Shown: one piece after another, positions 52,108 to 61,481 of the stretch
Numbering within the stretch: the stretch's first letter is position 1
How the letters are laid out: each line of letters begins with the position of its first letter
Assembly: GCF_000365425.1 (NCBI RefSeq)
Contig: NZ_AQOV01000001.1
Location: forward strand, 1,798,001 to 1,862,000
Direction: 5' to 3'
Length of the DNA: 64,000 nucleotides
Source: Methylomonas sp. MK1
GTDB taxonomy: Bacteria; Pseudomonadota; Gammaproteobacteria; Methylococcales; Methylomonadaceae
The notes under the pieces: generated by a model
Databases searched by the model: none
What the model saw: only the letters and a program-made list of their open reading frames with translations
What the model was told of the DNA's origin: nothing
Made by a program: the position numbers and the translations under genes

Positions 52108-52572
52108 TCACTTCTTCAAGCTGCCTGGATGACAACCATGACTCAGAACGTTGTGCGGAATTGGCATGGTTTTGACTAACGCCTGCTCCTCCGATGTCAT
52201 ATCGAGCTGATGATGGCAATATTTTCGCCAAGCACGTTCTATGACCAGTGTATCGTCATCCTGGCGATCGGGAATGTGCGACGCGCTGACATCGAGAACT
52301 CGATCCGATGAGTCGTCACTGGCCACGTAAACGCCAAGCGGCTGATCGACTTGCCTGACAACGTGTTCAATCGATGCAGACCGTAATACCGAACCGCCCA
52401 ATCCTCCTGTCTGCCAAGCATTATCCAGGCGCCAGGGTTGTTCGGGTTGAACCGTCACAATCGATTCGATAACGGTCTCGCTTACGGCAGCATCGGGATG
52501 AATTAGCGAAGTACATGCCGTACCGCACACTGCGGACACAAGACACTGGATTACGAGCGATTTGGATTTCAT
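52108..52572 (-). CDS. Exported or lipoprotein-like hypothetical protein
   Basis: 154 residues with a hydrophobic N-terminus and lipobox-like cysteines (VSAVCGTACTSL), then a mature part with VQPEQPWRLDNAWQTGGLGG and a histidine/cysteine end. Unrecognised family. It ends 10 bases before the TrfA-type start and lies divergent from traI, with the palindrome between, so it may be regulated with transfer. The signal looks like an inner- or outer-membrane lipoprotein; function unknown. Confidence 0.6.
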   Translation of the reverse strand: MKSKSLVIQCLVSAVCGTACTSLIHPDAAVSETVIESIVTVQPEQPWRLDNAWQTGGLGGSVLRSASIEHVVRQVDQPLGVYVASDDSSDRVLDVSASHIPDRQDDDTLVIERAWRKYCHHQLDMTSEEQALVKTMPIPHNVLSHGCHPGSLKK

Positions 52573-52632
52573 GAGAGCTCCAGGGGTACTTAAAGGGAGC
52601 TCGTTACACTAAACACTCTTTTGCGAAGCCTG

Positions 52633-52668
52633 CTTGCAGCTGACGTCGAATTCGTCGTCAGCTGCAAG
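52633..52668. promoter_or_regulatory. Palindromic operator candidate upstream of traI (copy 2)
   Basis: A 36-bp palindrome with 13-bp perfect arms CTTGCAGCTGACG / CGTCAGCTGCAAG and only one mismatched pair in the centre. Thirty-five bases separate it from the traI start. The traF copy at 22680-22713 has the same arms and the same centre spacing. Confidence 0.75.
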
Positions 52669-52703
52669 CGACGATTGAGAAATTCGCGGCAAGATGCGGC
52701 GTT

Positions 52704-55106
52704 ATGGAAAATACGCCTTCGACTCTCATTGCTCGCATCCGCCAACGTCTGTTTGGCGTCGAGTCCGCGCCTGTCGGTTCGGTTGCGACAACGATGGATG
52801 AGGACGTGCCGCGTTATCCGCCGTTCATGAAGGGTCTGCCGGCTGCACCTGTGGAACGCATCCTGTCCAGTCAAACGGAGTTGATTGCGGCCATCGAACA
52901 GGCGCTGGCCATGCCGGATAGTCTGTATCAAACCATAGCTGCGCCGGTCATACGCCGTTATGCCGGCTTCAGCCACTTATTGCCGGCTTCGGAATCTCAT
53001 CATCATCGTGGCGCCGGCGGCTTATTTCGGCACGGATTGGAAGTCGCCCATTGGGCGACCTTGGCATCCCAAGGCAGTTTATTTGCCACGTCAGCATCAC
53101 CCAAGGAACGAAAAGCACAAGAATTACGCTGGCGTCTGGCGGTCTGTTTTGCCGGGCTGTTGCATGACATCGGCAAACCGGTCGCCGACATGGCTGTGGT
53201 CGATGCACAGGGGCAACATACCTGGAACCCTTGCGATGAAAACATCACCGACTGGGCTATGCGACATCAGATCGACCGATACTTTCTGCGCTGGCGGGAT
53301 AACCGCCATAAACGCCATGAACAGTTTTCTGCCTTGGTGATCGAGCGCGTCCTGACCCGCGAAGCCCGCACATTCATTCTGGAGTCCGGCCCCGACATCA
53401 TGCAGGCCATGCTGGAAACCATTAACGGTTTGGACCGCGGCTCCAAAGTTTACGCACTGGTGATAACCGCCGACTGCAAAAGCGTGGAACGGGATTTGAA
53501 GGCGCACTACCAAAACATCGACTCGGCCTTGGGCATGCCGGTGGAAAAGTACTTGTTCGACGCCATGCGCCGATTGGTCAAGTCCGGACAATGGACCGTC
53601 AACGAAAAAGGCGCTCGGCTATGGCGTTTTGAGGATGGCCTGCATATCGTCTGGCGTGCCGGTGCGCAAGACATCGTCACATTACTGGCCAAGGACAAAG
53701 TTCCCGGCATTCCGCGTGACGAAGACACCTTGGCGGACATTCTGATCGAACGCGGCTTGGCAATCCCTAAGTCCTGGCCGGATGGCCGGCAATACCGTTA
53801 TTGGCAAATGCAGCCTGAAGGCTTGGACAATCCGCTGTACCTGTTGCGTTTGAAATCCGCGGAACTCATTTTTAGTGGCGAACATCCGCTCGTGGTCACA
53901 GCCCGCGAAGTCAACGAATCGGATGCGACCATCGTAAAAACCGAACCCGTTACCAATCCGGTACAACAAATCAGCAAACCGGCAAAAACCAAGAGTGTCG
54001 CGGCTCTGAAGCAATCCCAACGCACTGATAATCCTGCGTCAGTTTTGCCGGAATCAGCCTCATCAGAACCCGCGCTTTACCCAATCGCCCTACCCGACCC
54101 GCTGTTAACCGAATCAGCACCAGGCATTTCAAATTCCTTGCCATCAGATCCCGATCAAGGACTGTCGCAATCCAAATCAACCGATGACGCCTCTTCGTTG
54201 TGTCAGACAAAACAACCGAAAAACAAAACGCCAGCCAAAACGCCCATCACAGAAAAATCTGATTCAGCGGCAAAACCCGATCTCGCCACGACGGATACGA
54301 AAAGCATTTCTAATCCGGTCGACAGCGCCAAGTGCTGGTTCGAAAGCCACGCCGATGCCGGCCAATGGCTAATGGACATCGCCAGCATGCTCAATCAAGG
54401 CCAATGGCAGTTAGGCAGCGATCTATTGGAAGTCCAGGATAAATATTTGCTCCCGTTTCCGGCGACGGCTGAAAAACTCGCCATCGATCCACCTCAGTTC
54501 ATCAAAATCCTGGAGGACAAAGGTTGGCTGGTGACCGACGTCCTGTCGCCGATGCGCAAGGTACAAACCATCCAATCGGTTCGCGGCGTCCTGCTGGCAT
54601 TGGAACCGAGTTTGGCTTTGAAGGCATTATTGAAATTCCAAGCCAAAGCCACGCTTACAGCGTCATCTCCGCAATCTCCTAGTAGCAATACTGACAAGAC
54701 CGGAGATCAACTTAAGGCTTCTCAGTCTCAAGACGCGACGCCTCTGGAGACTAAGCCTGTCCAGCCCAAATCAAAAGCGATCGGCAAGCAAAAATCAATC
54801 AGCGGCAAGGCGTCAGACAGTTCGGTCAATTCCGAACCTGATAAGGCAAGCGCTCCCCTAACAACCCCACCGGCAAAACCCGGAACAATCGACTTGCTGA
54901 TAACACATGTGCGGCAACAAAACATTCCGCCCAATGAATCATCGCCAGACGGTCACTGGCACACAGTGTCCAATACCGCGCTGGAACAATTTCTAACGCA
55001 ACATCCTACGATCAAGCGCACTCGCCTGATGCTGGATATTGCCAACCATCCAGATTGCCGCTCGGTGAGTGCCACAGAAGGCATCCAGGTTCGGTTACAC
55101 CCATGA
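52704..55106 (+). CDS. traI: MOB-H family relaxase TraI
   Basis: 800 residues. The N-terminal TraI_2 domain carries H99-H100-H101-RGAGGLFRHGLEVAHW and the HD-like pair H154-D155 (GLLHDIGKP), the metal-binding set of MOB-H relaxases. A long proline/serine/lysine linker follows (about 410-555). The C-terminal TraI_2_C domain starts with KCWFESHADAGQWLMDIASM. It nicks oriT and leads the strand into the recipient. Its stop overlaps the traD start by ATGA. A palindrome shared with traF lies 35 bases upstream. Confidence 0.9.
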   Translation: MENTPSTLIARIRQRLFGVESAPVGSVATTMDEDVPRYPPFMKGLPAAPVERILSSQTELIAAIEQALAMPDSLYQTIAAPVIRRYAGFSHLLPASESHHHRGAGGLFRHGLEVAHWATLASQGSLFATSASPKERKAQELRWRLAVCFAGLLHDIGKPVADMAVVDAQGQHTWNPCDENITDWAMRHQIDRYFLRWRDNRHKRHEQFSALVIERVLTREARTFILESGPDIMQAMLETINGLDRGSKVYALVITADCKSVERDLKAHYQNIDSALGMPVEKYLFDAMRRLVKSGQWTVNEKGARLWRFEDGLHIVWRAGAQDIVTLLAKDKVPGIPRDEDTLADILIERGLAIPKSWPDGRQYRYWQMQPEGLDNPLYLLRLKSAELIFSGEHPLVVTAREVNESDATIVKTEPVTNPVQQISKPAKTKSVAALKQSQRTDNPASVLPESASSEPALYPIALPDPLLTESAPGISNSLPSDPDQGLSQSKSTDDASSLCQTKQPKNKTPAKTPITEKSDSAAKPDLATTDTKSISNPVDSAKCWFESHADAGQWLMDIASMLNQGQWQLGSDLLEVQDKYLLPFPATAEKLAIDPPQFIKILEDKGWLVTDVLSPMRKVQTIQSVRGVLLALEPSLALKALLKFQAKATLTASSPQSPSSNTDKTGDQLKASQSQDATPLETKPVQPKSKAIGKQKSISGKASDSSVNSEPDKASAPLTTPPAKPGTIDLLITHVRQQNIPPNESSPDGHWHTVSNTALEQFLTQHPTIKRTRLMLDIANHPDCRSVSATEGIQVRLHP

Positions 55107-56935
55107 AATCCGATTACGACTACCAGTTTCCCTGGCGGCCAATATTCGAGGTGTATGCCATATCGGGCTGGCTAGGCGGTGCCGGATTGGCGCATTTCAC
55201 CAGTCGCTGGTCGGGCTTGCCGAGTGAACCCTTCGATTGGCTGATGACGGCATGTGGAGTCATGGCGTGTTGGCGATTGTCGCCGGCATTGAGTCTCTGG
55301 TACCGCAAACGCCGGTTGCGTCAGTTTCGGTTCCAATACCTGGATGCCGAAAAGCTTGTAACCCTGGTGAAGCATCATCCCGAGGCCTTGTGGTTTGGCT
55401 GGGGATTCGATTGGGTGCAAAAGCATGCGCAATTGGCCTATGAGATTTTGAAACGGGATGTTTCTACACTGATTCCCAGCGATCATCAACGCATGGGCTC
55501 GGCCTGGATACACGGCCTGGAAGTCTCCGAAAACGACATTCGTCAGCCTTTGCAACATACCGCCGGCCATACGCTGCTGGTCGGTACCACTGGTGCCGGC
55601 AAAACCCGCGCTTTTGACGTGTTGGTGACGCAAGCTGTGTTGCGGGGCGAAGCGGTGATCATCATCGATCCTAAAGGTGACAAGGATTTGATGGCCTGCG
55701 CCAAACGGGCTTGCGCTTTGGCAAAGAGGCCGGATCGATTCGTGTATTTCCACCCGGCGTTTCCCGAAGACAGCGTGCGACTCGACCCCTTGCACAATTT
55801 CAACCGGCCTTCGGAAATCGCCAGCCGCATCAGCGCCATTTCGCCCAGCGAAAGCAGTAACGATCCGTTCAAGGCATTCGGCCAAAAGTCGCTGGATAAC
55901 GTGATTCAGGGCTTGATGGTGATCGAGGAACGGCCAACGCTGGTCAAATTACGCCGTTACCTGGAAGGCGGACCATCGACGCTGGTGATTCAGGCCTTGG
56001 AACGCTATTTCGACAACAACCTGGGCCACTGGCGGCAAGAGGCGCGGCCTTACCTGAAAAACGCCAAGGACATTGATTCCAAGGCGGTGGGTCTGGTGCG
56101 ATTTTACCGGGAGGTCGTGCAGTATCAATTACCGAATTTGGATTTGGAAGGCCTGTTGTCTTTGTTCGAGCATGACCGAGCCCACTTCAGCAAGATGGTC
56201 GCCTCGCTGATTCCGATCATGAACATGCTGACCTCGGGTTCCTTGGGGCCTTTGCTGTCACCGAATCCGCATGACGTGGATGACTTGCGTCCCATCACCA
56301 ATACCGGCCACATCATTGAAAAAGCCCAGGTCGCTTACATTGGCCTGGACTCCTTATCGGATGGCATGGTGGGCAGTGCCATTGGCTCGATTCTATTGGC
56401 CGACTTAGCCGCCGTCGCTGGCGATCGCTACAACTACGGTGTCTCGGACCGACCGGTGAATGTGTTTGTCGATGAGGCCGCTGAAGTCATCAACGATCCT
56501 TTCATTCAGGTATTGAACAAAGGCCGGGGCGCCAAGATTCGTCTGTTCATCGCCACCCAGACCTTTGCCGATTTTGCGGCCCGCACGGGTTCTCAGGACA
56601 AAGCCCGCCAAGTACTGGGCAACGTCAACAACCTGATCGCGCTGAGGATCATGGACAGCGAGACCCAACAGTACATCACCGACAATCTGCCGAAAACCCG
56701 TTTGAAGTACATCATGCGCACCCAGGGCGTGGCCACCAGTGCGACCAATCCCACGGTGTTTTCCGGCAATATCGGCGAGCGCTTGATGGAAGAAGAAGGC
56801 GATTTGTTTGCACCGCAGCTACTCGGACAACTGCCGGACTTGCATTACATCGCCAAGTTATCCGGCGGCCGGATCGTCAAAGGTCGCTTGCCGATACTGC
56901 GATTAGCACAAGATTGCCAAGTCGCCGGCTCATGA
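55103..56935 (+). CDS. traD: Conjugative coupling ATPase TraD
   Basis: 610 residues from ATG 55103, which overlaps the traI stop; the longer frame is discounted. Membrane segments around 15-35 and 45-65, then the Walker A motif at 161-168 (GTTGAGKT) and Walker B in PVNVFVDEAAEV, with the TraG/TraD-like C-terminal part. Type IV coupling protein that hands the relaxosome to the secretion channel. Middle gene of traI-traD-DUF4400, with ATGA overlaps on both sides. Confidence 0.9.
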   Translation: MKSDYDYQFPWRPIFEVYAISGWLGGAGLAHFTSRWSGLPSEPFDWLMTACGVMACWRLSPALSLWYRKRRLRQFRFQYLDAEKLVTLVKHHPEALWFGWGFDWVQKHAQLAYEILKRDVSTLIPSDHQRMGSAWIHGLEVSENDIRQPLQHTAGHTLLVGTTGAGKTRAFDVLVTQAVLRGEAVIIIDPKGDKDLMACAKRACALAKRPDRFVYFHPAFPEDSVRLDPLHNFNRPSEIASRISAISPSESSNDPFKAFGQKSLDNVIQGLMVIEERPTLVKLRRYLEGGPSTLVIQALERYFDNNLGHWRQEARPYLKNAKDIDSKAVGLVRFYREVVQYQLPNLDLEGLLSLFEHDRAHFSKMVASLIPIMNMLTSGSLGPLLSPNPHDVDDLRPITNTGHIIEKAQVAYIGLDSLSDGMVGSAIGSILLADLAAVAGDRYNYGVSDRPVNVFVDEAAEVINDPFIQVLNKGRGAKIRLFIATQTFADFAARTGSQDKARQVLGNVNNLIALRIMDSETQQYITDNLPKTRLKYIMRTQGVATSATNPTVFSGNIGERLMEEEGDLFAPQLLGQLPDLHYIAKLSGGRIVKGRLPILRLAQDCQVAGS

Positions 56936-57564
56936 CGCGCAATTTGTTGTTCAGTCTGATGCTTTGGTTACTGGAAGTGATACTGGTGGCCAGTTTTGTG
57001 TCTGATCGGTGGACGCGCGAACTGCAGCGCGCCGAAGATCAAATGATGATCGGCTATTTTGGCGCCGATAAAGAATCACAGATCAGCAAAACTGCAAAAC
57101 GCTGGTTTGATCGCTTGTTCGTCACCACCGGCATCCGAGAAAGCGTGTTTCGTTATTTCATCCCGACCGAGCGCGAACGGCAGATGTCCAAAGGCTTTGA
57201 GGATGTTGGGCGCAACGATGTGTTTCCCTTCATCGAAAGCCGGCTCAACGTGCTGTGGGACACGATTTTTCAAATGATCAAGCGCCTGACCACCGCCTGC
57301 ATCTGGTTGCCGTACCTGGCAGCCGCCTTGCTGCCGTTTGTCGTCGACGGACTGGTGCGGCGCAAAATCAGCCAGACCAACTTTGATTACCCCAGCCCCA
57401 TGGCGCATCGCTACAGCCTCTACCTGATTTTGGGCGCACTGTATCTGCTGCTGGTCAGTTTGACCTTACCGTTTCCGATTCCGCCGCAATCCGTCCCGGT
57501 AGGCGTCTTTGTCGTCGCCTACGCAGTCAACGTGCTGTTGGCCAATACGCAAAAGCGGGTTTAG
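56932..57564 (+). CDS. DUF4400 membrane protein (traJ-like)
   Basis: 210 residues from ATG 56932, overlapping the traD stop by ATGA. One N-terminal helix (LLFSLMLWLLEVILVASFV), a periplasmic or cytosolic middle, and three helices in the second half (LPYLAAALLPFVVDGLV, LYLILGALYLLLVSLTLPF, VGVFVVAYAVNVLLA). In IncA/C and SXT-type elements a DUF4400 protein follows TraD in the same way (TraJ). Probably a partner of TraD. This is the last transfer gene of this block in the window. Confidence 0.85.
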   Translation: MTRNLLFSLMLWLLEVILVASFVSDRWTRELQRAEDQMMIGYFGADKESQISKTAKRWFDRLFVTTGIRESVFRYFIPTERERQMSKGFEDVGRNDVFPFIESRLNVLWDTIFQMIKRLTTACIWLPYLAAALLPFVVDGLVRRKISQTNFDYPSPMAHRYSLYLILGALYLLLVSLTLPFPIPPQSVPVGVFVVAYAVNVLLANTQKRV

Positions 57565-57860
57565 CCATGCCAAACTGACATTCAAAACCGCTTCATCTAA
57601 GCCCCGTGACAAGCTCTCAAAGCGCAATTGTTAAAACGGACTCGAATGCTGTTATCAGTTATTATCTACACAACTTTTCAACATGTGACCAAGAAGGTGC
57701 AACGTCTAATACAGGCATCAACTTCCCGGCATCCAGTAGAAAACTAATGATGCACAAATTTAGTCTGGCAGTGCAATTTCCCAGGGAGTTTTAATCCGAG
57801 AAGACAAGACAGGGAACCTTACAATTAAAGGCAAACCCACAAAAAACAATTAAAAATCTG
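57565..57860. other. Spacer between traJ-like gene and the IS5 element
   Basis: No supported gene. The short open frame 57606-57794 has no ribosome site or protein character. The sequence becomes AT-rich toward the insertion site. Confidence 0.5.
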
Positions 57861-57864
57861 TTAA

Positions 57865-59060
57865 GGAACCTCTGATTAATACTCCGCGAGCAATATAATT
57901 CAGCAATAGCATTGTTTTCGAGATGACGCGCATGGAACAGTATCAACAGCTCAGTTTTGCCGATGTGGAATACGCCAATAAAGGCAAACTCACACGGTGG
58001 GAAAAGTTTCTGAACCAACTCGAAGAACTTCTGCCGTGGTCGGTCATGCGAGCGGTGATTGAGCCGTATTATGCATCCGGCAAAGGGTGCGGCCGCAAGC
58101 CGTTTGCCTTGAATGCCATGCTGCATGTGCACGTAGCGCAGATTGTCTACAACTACTCCGATCCCAGCATGGAAGACGCGCTGTACGAGATTGAGTCGCT
58201 GCGGCGTTTTTGCAGTATCCGCCTGGAGGCGGTGCCCGACGAGAGCACGATTTTGCAGTTTCGGCATTTGCTGGAGCAGCACAGTTTGACCGAGCAAATC
58301 TTCCAAGCCATCAACCAATCGCTGAGTGAACGCGGGCTATTTTTAAAAGCCGGCACCATCGTCGATGCCAGCCTGATTGCCGCGCCGACCTCGACCAAAA
58401 ACCAAAGCCAGTCACGTGACCCGGAAATGCATGCCAGCAAGAAAGGCAATCAATGGTTTTTCGGCAGCAAATTTCACATCGGCGTCTACCATAAAACCGG
58501 CTTGGTGCATACGCTCAAAGTCACGGCCGGGAACGTGAGCGACGTGGCTGAAGCCGGCAATTTGCTGCACGGTGAAGAGCAATTCGTGCACGGTGACGCC
58601 GGCTATCAAGGCTTGGACCAACGTCCCGTGATGCCGACCGAAAATCCACCCGCGTGCGTTATTGCGATGCGTCCAGGCAAGCTGACCAAGTTGACCCAAG
58701 ACGAGAGCGCAGAGGCCAAAATACTGCGTGAAGCCGCCAGAGAACTGGCAAGCCGCCGAGCCAAGGTCGAACACGTGTTTCGGGATATTAAAATCCGCTT
58801 TGGTTATGCCAAGAATCGCTATCGCGGTTTAGCCAAAAACGCCGCCCGATTAACCTTTCTGACCGCAATCGCTAATGTGCTTCGCGGTGATGCGTATGAG
58901 CGTCGATGCCTCATTGCGTCTTAAATTTGAAAATAGACCCAGAAAAGGGCTTGTTTTCGAAAGCAACCGGCTGTTTTGATAAAAAAACGGTCGATTATTG
59001 TAATCTTTGACCAATCTTAGAAATTACTGTTGCTCAAAACAGCAGTTTTTCAGAGGTTCC
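57865..59060 (+). mobile_element. IS5-family insertion sequence with TTAA target duplication
   Basis: Ends GGAACCTCTGA (57865 on) and, on the opposite strand, GGAACCTCTGA from 59060. The 4-bp duplicates TTAA at 57861-57864 and 59061-59064 are the usual IS5-family target. Total 1196 bp with one intact transposase gene. It landed right at the stop codon of the next gene, which remains intact because TTAA restores TAA. Confidence 0.92.
57932..58924 (+). CDS. IS5 family transposase
   Basis: 330 residues from ATG 57932 (the ATG at 57923 gives three more). The N-terminal DUF772 region reads SFADVEYANKGKLTRWEKFL. Catalytic D in TIVDASLIAAPTS, D in FVHGDAGYQGLDQR and E in RAKVEHVFRDIKIRFGY give the DDE triad. 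Full length, no stop inside, so potentially active. Confidence 0.93.
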   Translation: MEQYQQLSFADVEYANKGKLTRWEKFLNQLEELLPWSVMRAVIEPYYASGKGCGRKPFALNAMLHVHVAQIVYNYSDPSMEDALYEIESLRRFCSIRLEAVPDESTILQFRHLLEQHSLTEQIFQAINQSLSERGLFLKAGTIVDASLIAAPTSTKNQSQSRDPEMHASKKGNQWFFGSKFHIGVYHKTGLVHTLKVTAGNVSDVAEAGNLLHGEEQFVHGDAGYQGLDQRPVMPTENPPACVIAMRPGKLTKLTQDESAEAKILREAARELASRRAKVEHVFRDIKIRFGYAKNRYRGLAKNAARLTFLTAIANVLRGDAYERRCLIAS

Positions 59061-59567
59061 TTAACGCCCCGCTGATTCAATTAAGGTTTCAATTTTATTC
59101 ACTATTTGTGAAATACCCGCAGGTTGATTATCAATAACTGAAACGCACTTCTTATATTCACGTAGTTGCACACAAACCTTTTTACTATCTGTAGCAGCAA
59201 GCTCTTTATTGACAATAGTAGTTACAATTCCATTATCCTTGAGTACTGCCTTTTTTTTAATATGAAAAGTATCAGGAATCTCAAAAAAATGCACCGAATA
59301 GAAGTCATTTAGCAGTTCAATCAAAGTATCGGTTGAAATTTTTAATGGTTGATTTTCATTGTTTTTAGCTAAAAAACTGTTTCCATTTCCCTTTAATGAG
59401 ACATGATAGATATCTGCATTTCCACTAGTAGATTGACTAGAAACTGTTATTAAAATTTTCTTGACTGGAAACTGCGCCGGCAATATCGACGAATAAGGCT
59501 TAGCCAGAACATTATTACTAGCAAAAACGCCTAACAAAATTGAGAAAATCAATAAATTAACTTTCAT
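59061..59567 (-). CDS. Exported protein, DUF6438-like
   Basis: 168 residues with a signal peptide (MKVNLLIFSILLGVFASNNV, cleaved near LAK). The mature part has DIYHVSLKGNGNS, TDTLIELLNDFYSVHFFEIP, which resembles the DUF6438 core, and two cysteines in VCVQLREYKKCV that may form a disulfide. Periplasmic, function unknown. AT-rich compared with its neighbours. Its stop codon coincides with the TTAA duplication of the IS5 element but the reading frame is not broken. Confidence 0.65.
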   Translation of the reverse strand: MKVNLLIFSILLGVFASNNVLAKPYSSILPAQFPVKKILITVSSQSTSGNADIYHVSLKGNGNSFLAKNNENQPLKISTDTLIELLNDFYSVHFFEIPDTFHIKKKAVLKDNGIVTTIVNKELAATDSKKVCVQLREYKKCVSVIDNQPAGISQIVNKIETLIESAGR

Positions 59568-59666
59568 AACATTATCCTCTGTTTTTTAAAAATTCGGCTA
59601 GGCAATAATTTTTCAAACAAAATCCTCAGGATTTGCTGAATCCCGAGTTTGAAGCAGTTTTTTAAA

Positions 59667-61331
59667 CTACCGAACCGCTTGTATTAAAGTATCAAAAAGA
59701 CTTTTAGCAATCGAAACCACATGAGCTGCAGCCTGGTAGGAATGCTGATACTTAATGAGGTCTGCAGCCTCTTCGTCTAAATTCACGCCTGACGCACTTT
59801 CTCGAGCGCCTTTCGCTCTCTGAAACAAGACATGTTGAGCATCGCGGTTTAATTGGGCCGAATGCGTTGTTGTACCAATATCCGCAACCAATTGACCGTA
59901 TAGCTGAGTAAAAGTCGCCTTGCCATTTTGCATGATTGACTGTGTCTCAAGCTTTGCTAATTTCAGAGCATTTCTATTATCCCCTGAAAACCCCGCCATA
60001 TCAGCCGCTGCGACTTGTTTCGGACTGGTAATGGCATTATTGATACGAAGTGTGCGGGCTGCATCGATAGCTGGGTCGATCTTAAAACTATCCCCAGCAT
60101 TTAACACGCCACTTGGAAAGCTAATACTAAATCCGGCAGCTGCGGTCGCATTTGCCAATGTGATGTTATTCAAATCATTGATCGAAGTGCCATCGAATAG
60201 ATTGGTCAAATTGTATGTGACGTCGGGAACCGTGGCAGATACATCTAAACGATAGGATGCAATATTTGCCGCTGACGGCGGGGCTGAAAAACTCGCTGTA
60301 ACCGTCAGGTTTGAATCCTTCGCAACACTTTTGACGCCTATGCTAGGTGAGCCCAAATCAAACAGCGCTAGCCCAGGGTTACCGTTCAGGTCGAAACCGC
60401 TCTGATGAATAGCATTAAATTCGATAGCTATTCCCATCGCCAGAGAACCTAATTGCTGTTGAGCAACATCCAGTACCTGATCGCGAAAATGCAGATTGCC
60501 ATAGAGCTCACCACTGGTTATTTGCGGTGATATATCTTGCCCGTTAAGCAAAATTGATTTGTGTGTAGTATCCGTTTTAGACGATTGCACCGAAAGACTG
60601 GAAGCATAACCACCCAATACCAGTGGTTGGCCTTGACCAATAAAAACACTGACGGCTCCATCCGCCTGATTAATGACCGATACATCGACTTTCTGGGCAA
60701 TATTGCTTAATAGCCAATCGCGTTGATCCAACAATTCATTCGGCATTTGCTTGCCGGCTGAACGCCCCATATCGCTCACAATTTTGTCATTCAACTTGGC
60801 AAGAGCATTGGCAAAGTTGTTTAGATCACCCACGATAGTATCGAGTTGACTATTGACCTGTTTACCCATTTCATTAAAACGGGAACCCAAATTGTTAAAT
60901 TGTTTCGCCATGGAATCGGCTTCAGCCAACATCACTTGTCTGGCAGGCACTGAGCTAGGATCATTTGCAACGTTGTTAACCGCGTTGAAGAACGATTTGA
61001 TAACAGGCGATAATCCTGTGGCTTCATTAGCCAATAAATTGTCGACTTGCGAACTCAATTTCTGATAAGTATCTGCAGCTGCAAAAGCAGAGGTGCTGAA
61101 ACGTAACTGATCGGTTAAAAACTGATCGTAGCTACGAACGATATTGACGGCATCAACCCCGCTACCTATATATCCAGAACCGGTGTATTGTTCCGATCGA
61201 GTCGCTAACTCTACTCGCTGGCGGCTATATCCTTCCGTGTTGACATTGCTGATGTTATTGCTGGTTGTTTCAAGCGCCCGTCGAGAGGCTGCCAGTCCCG
61301 ATAATGCCGAGTTCATAATATCCATAGTCAT
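59667..61331 (-). CDS. flgK: Flagellar hook-associated protein FlgK, orphan
   Basis: 554 residues. The N-terminal D0 segment (MNSALSGLAASRRALETTSN and NNISNVNTEGYSRQRVEL) and the C-terminal NLDEEAADLIKYQHSYQAAA helix are the conserved flagellin-like ends. The central domain holds repeated Ala/Ser-rich modules. FlgK joins hook and filament. A GGAAG site precedes ATG 61331. The usual partner flgL is missing (an unrelated exported protein follows) and no other flagellar gene is seen here, so this is an isolated copy. Confidence 0.92.
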   Translation of the reverse strand: MTMDIMNSALSGLAASRRALETTSNNISNVNTEGYSRQRVELATRSEQYTGSGYIGSGVDAVNIVRSYDQFLTDQLRFSTSAFAAADTYQKLSSQVDNLLANEATGLSPVIKSFFNAVNNVANDPSSVPARQVMLAEADSMAKQFNNLGSRFNEMGKQVNSQLDTIVGDLNNFANALAKLNDKIVSDMGRSAGKQMPNELLDQRDWLLSNIAQKVDVSVINQADGAVSVFIGQGQPLVLGGYASSLSVQSSKTDTTHKSILLNGQDISPQITSGELYGNLHFRDQVLDVAQQQLGSLAMGIAIEFNAIHQSGFDLNGNPGLALFDLGSPSIGVKSVAKDSNLTVTASFSAPPSAANIASYRLDVSATVPDVTYNLTNLFDGTSINDLNNITLANATAAAGFSISFPSGVLNAGDSFKIDPAIDAARTLRINNAITSPKQVAAADMAGFSGDNRNALKLAKLETQSIMQNGKATFTQLYGQLVADIGTTTHSAQLNRDAQHVLFQRAKGARESASGVNLDEEAADLIKYQHSYQAAAHVVSIAKSLFDTLIQAVR

Positions 61332-61481
61332 TACGATCTTCCGCTAATAGAGGTAGTTATCAACAGGCGGCAAACCTTTGCCGCCGAAAATGCCCACAAG
61401 GGTAAATTTCTTGCTCAAATAAGCATCTTCCCCAATAATCAAATCTTTCATTAGCTTGGAAAGCAAAAATTGCACCTAACG

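Noticed and set aside
57817..57823. CCTTACA (TGTAAGG on the minus strand) as an ECF promoter
   Set aside because: No CGAC 15-16 bases beyond it and no gene in the right direction.
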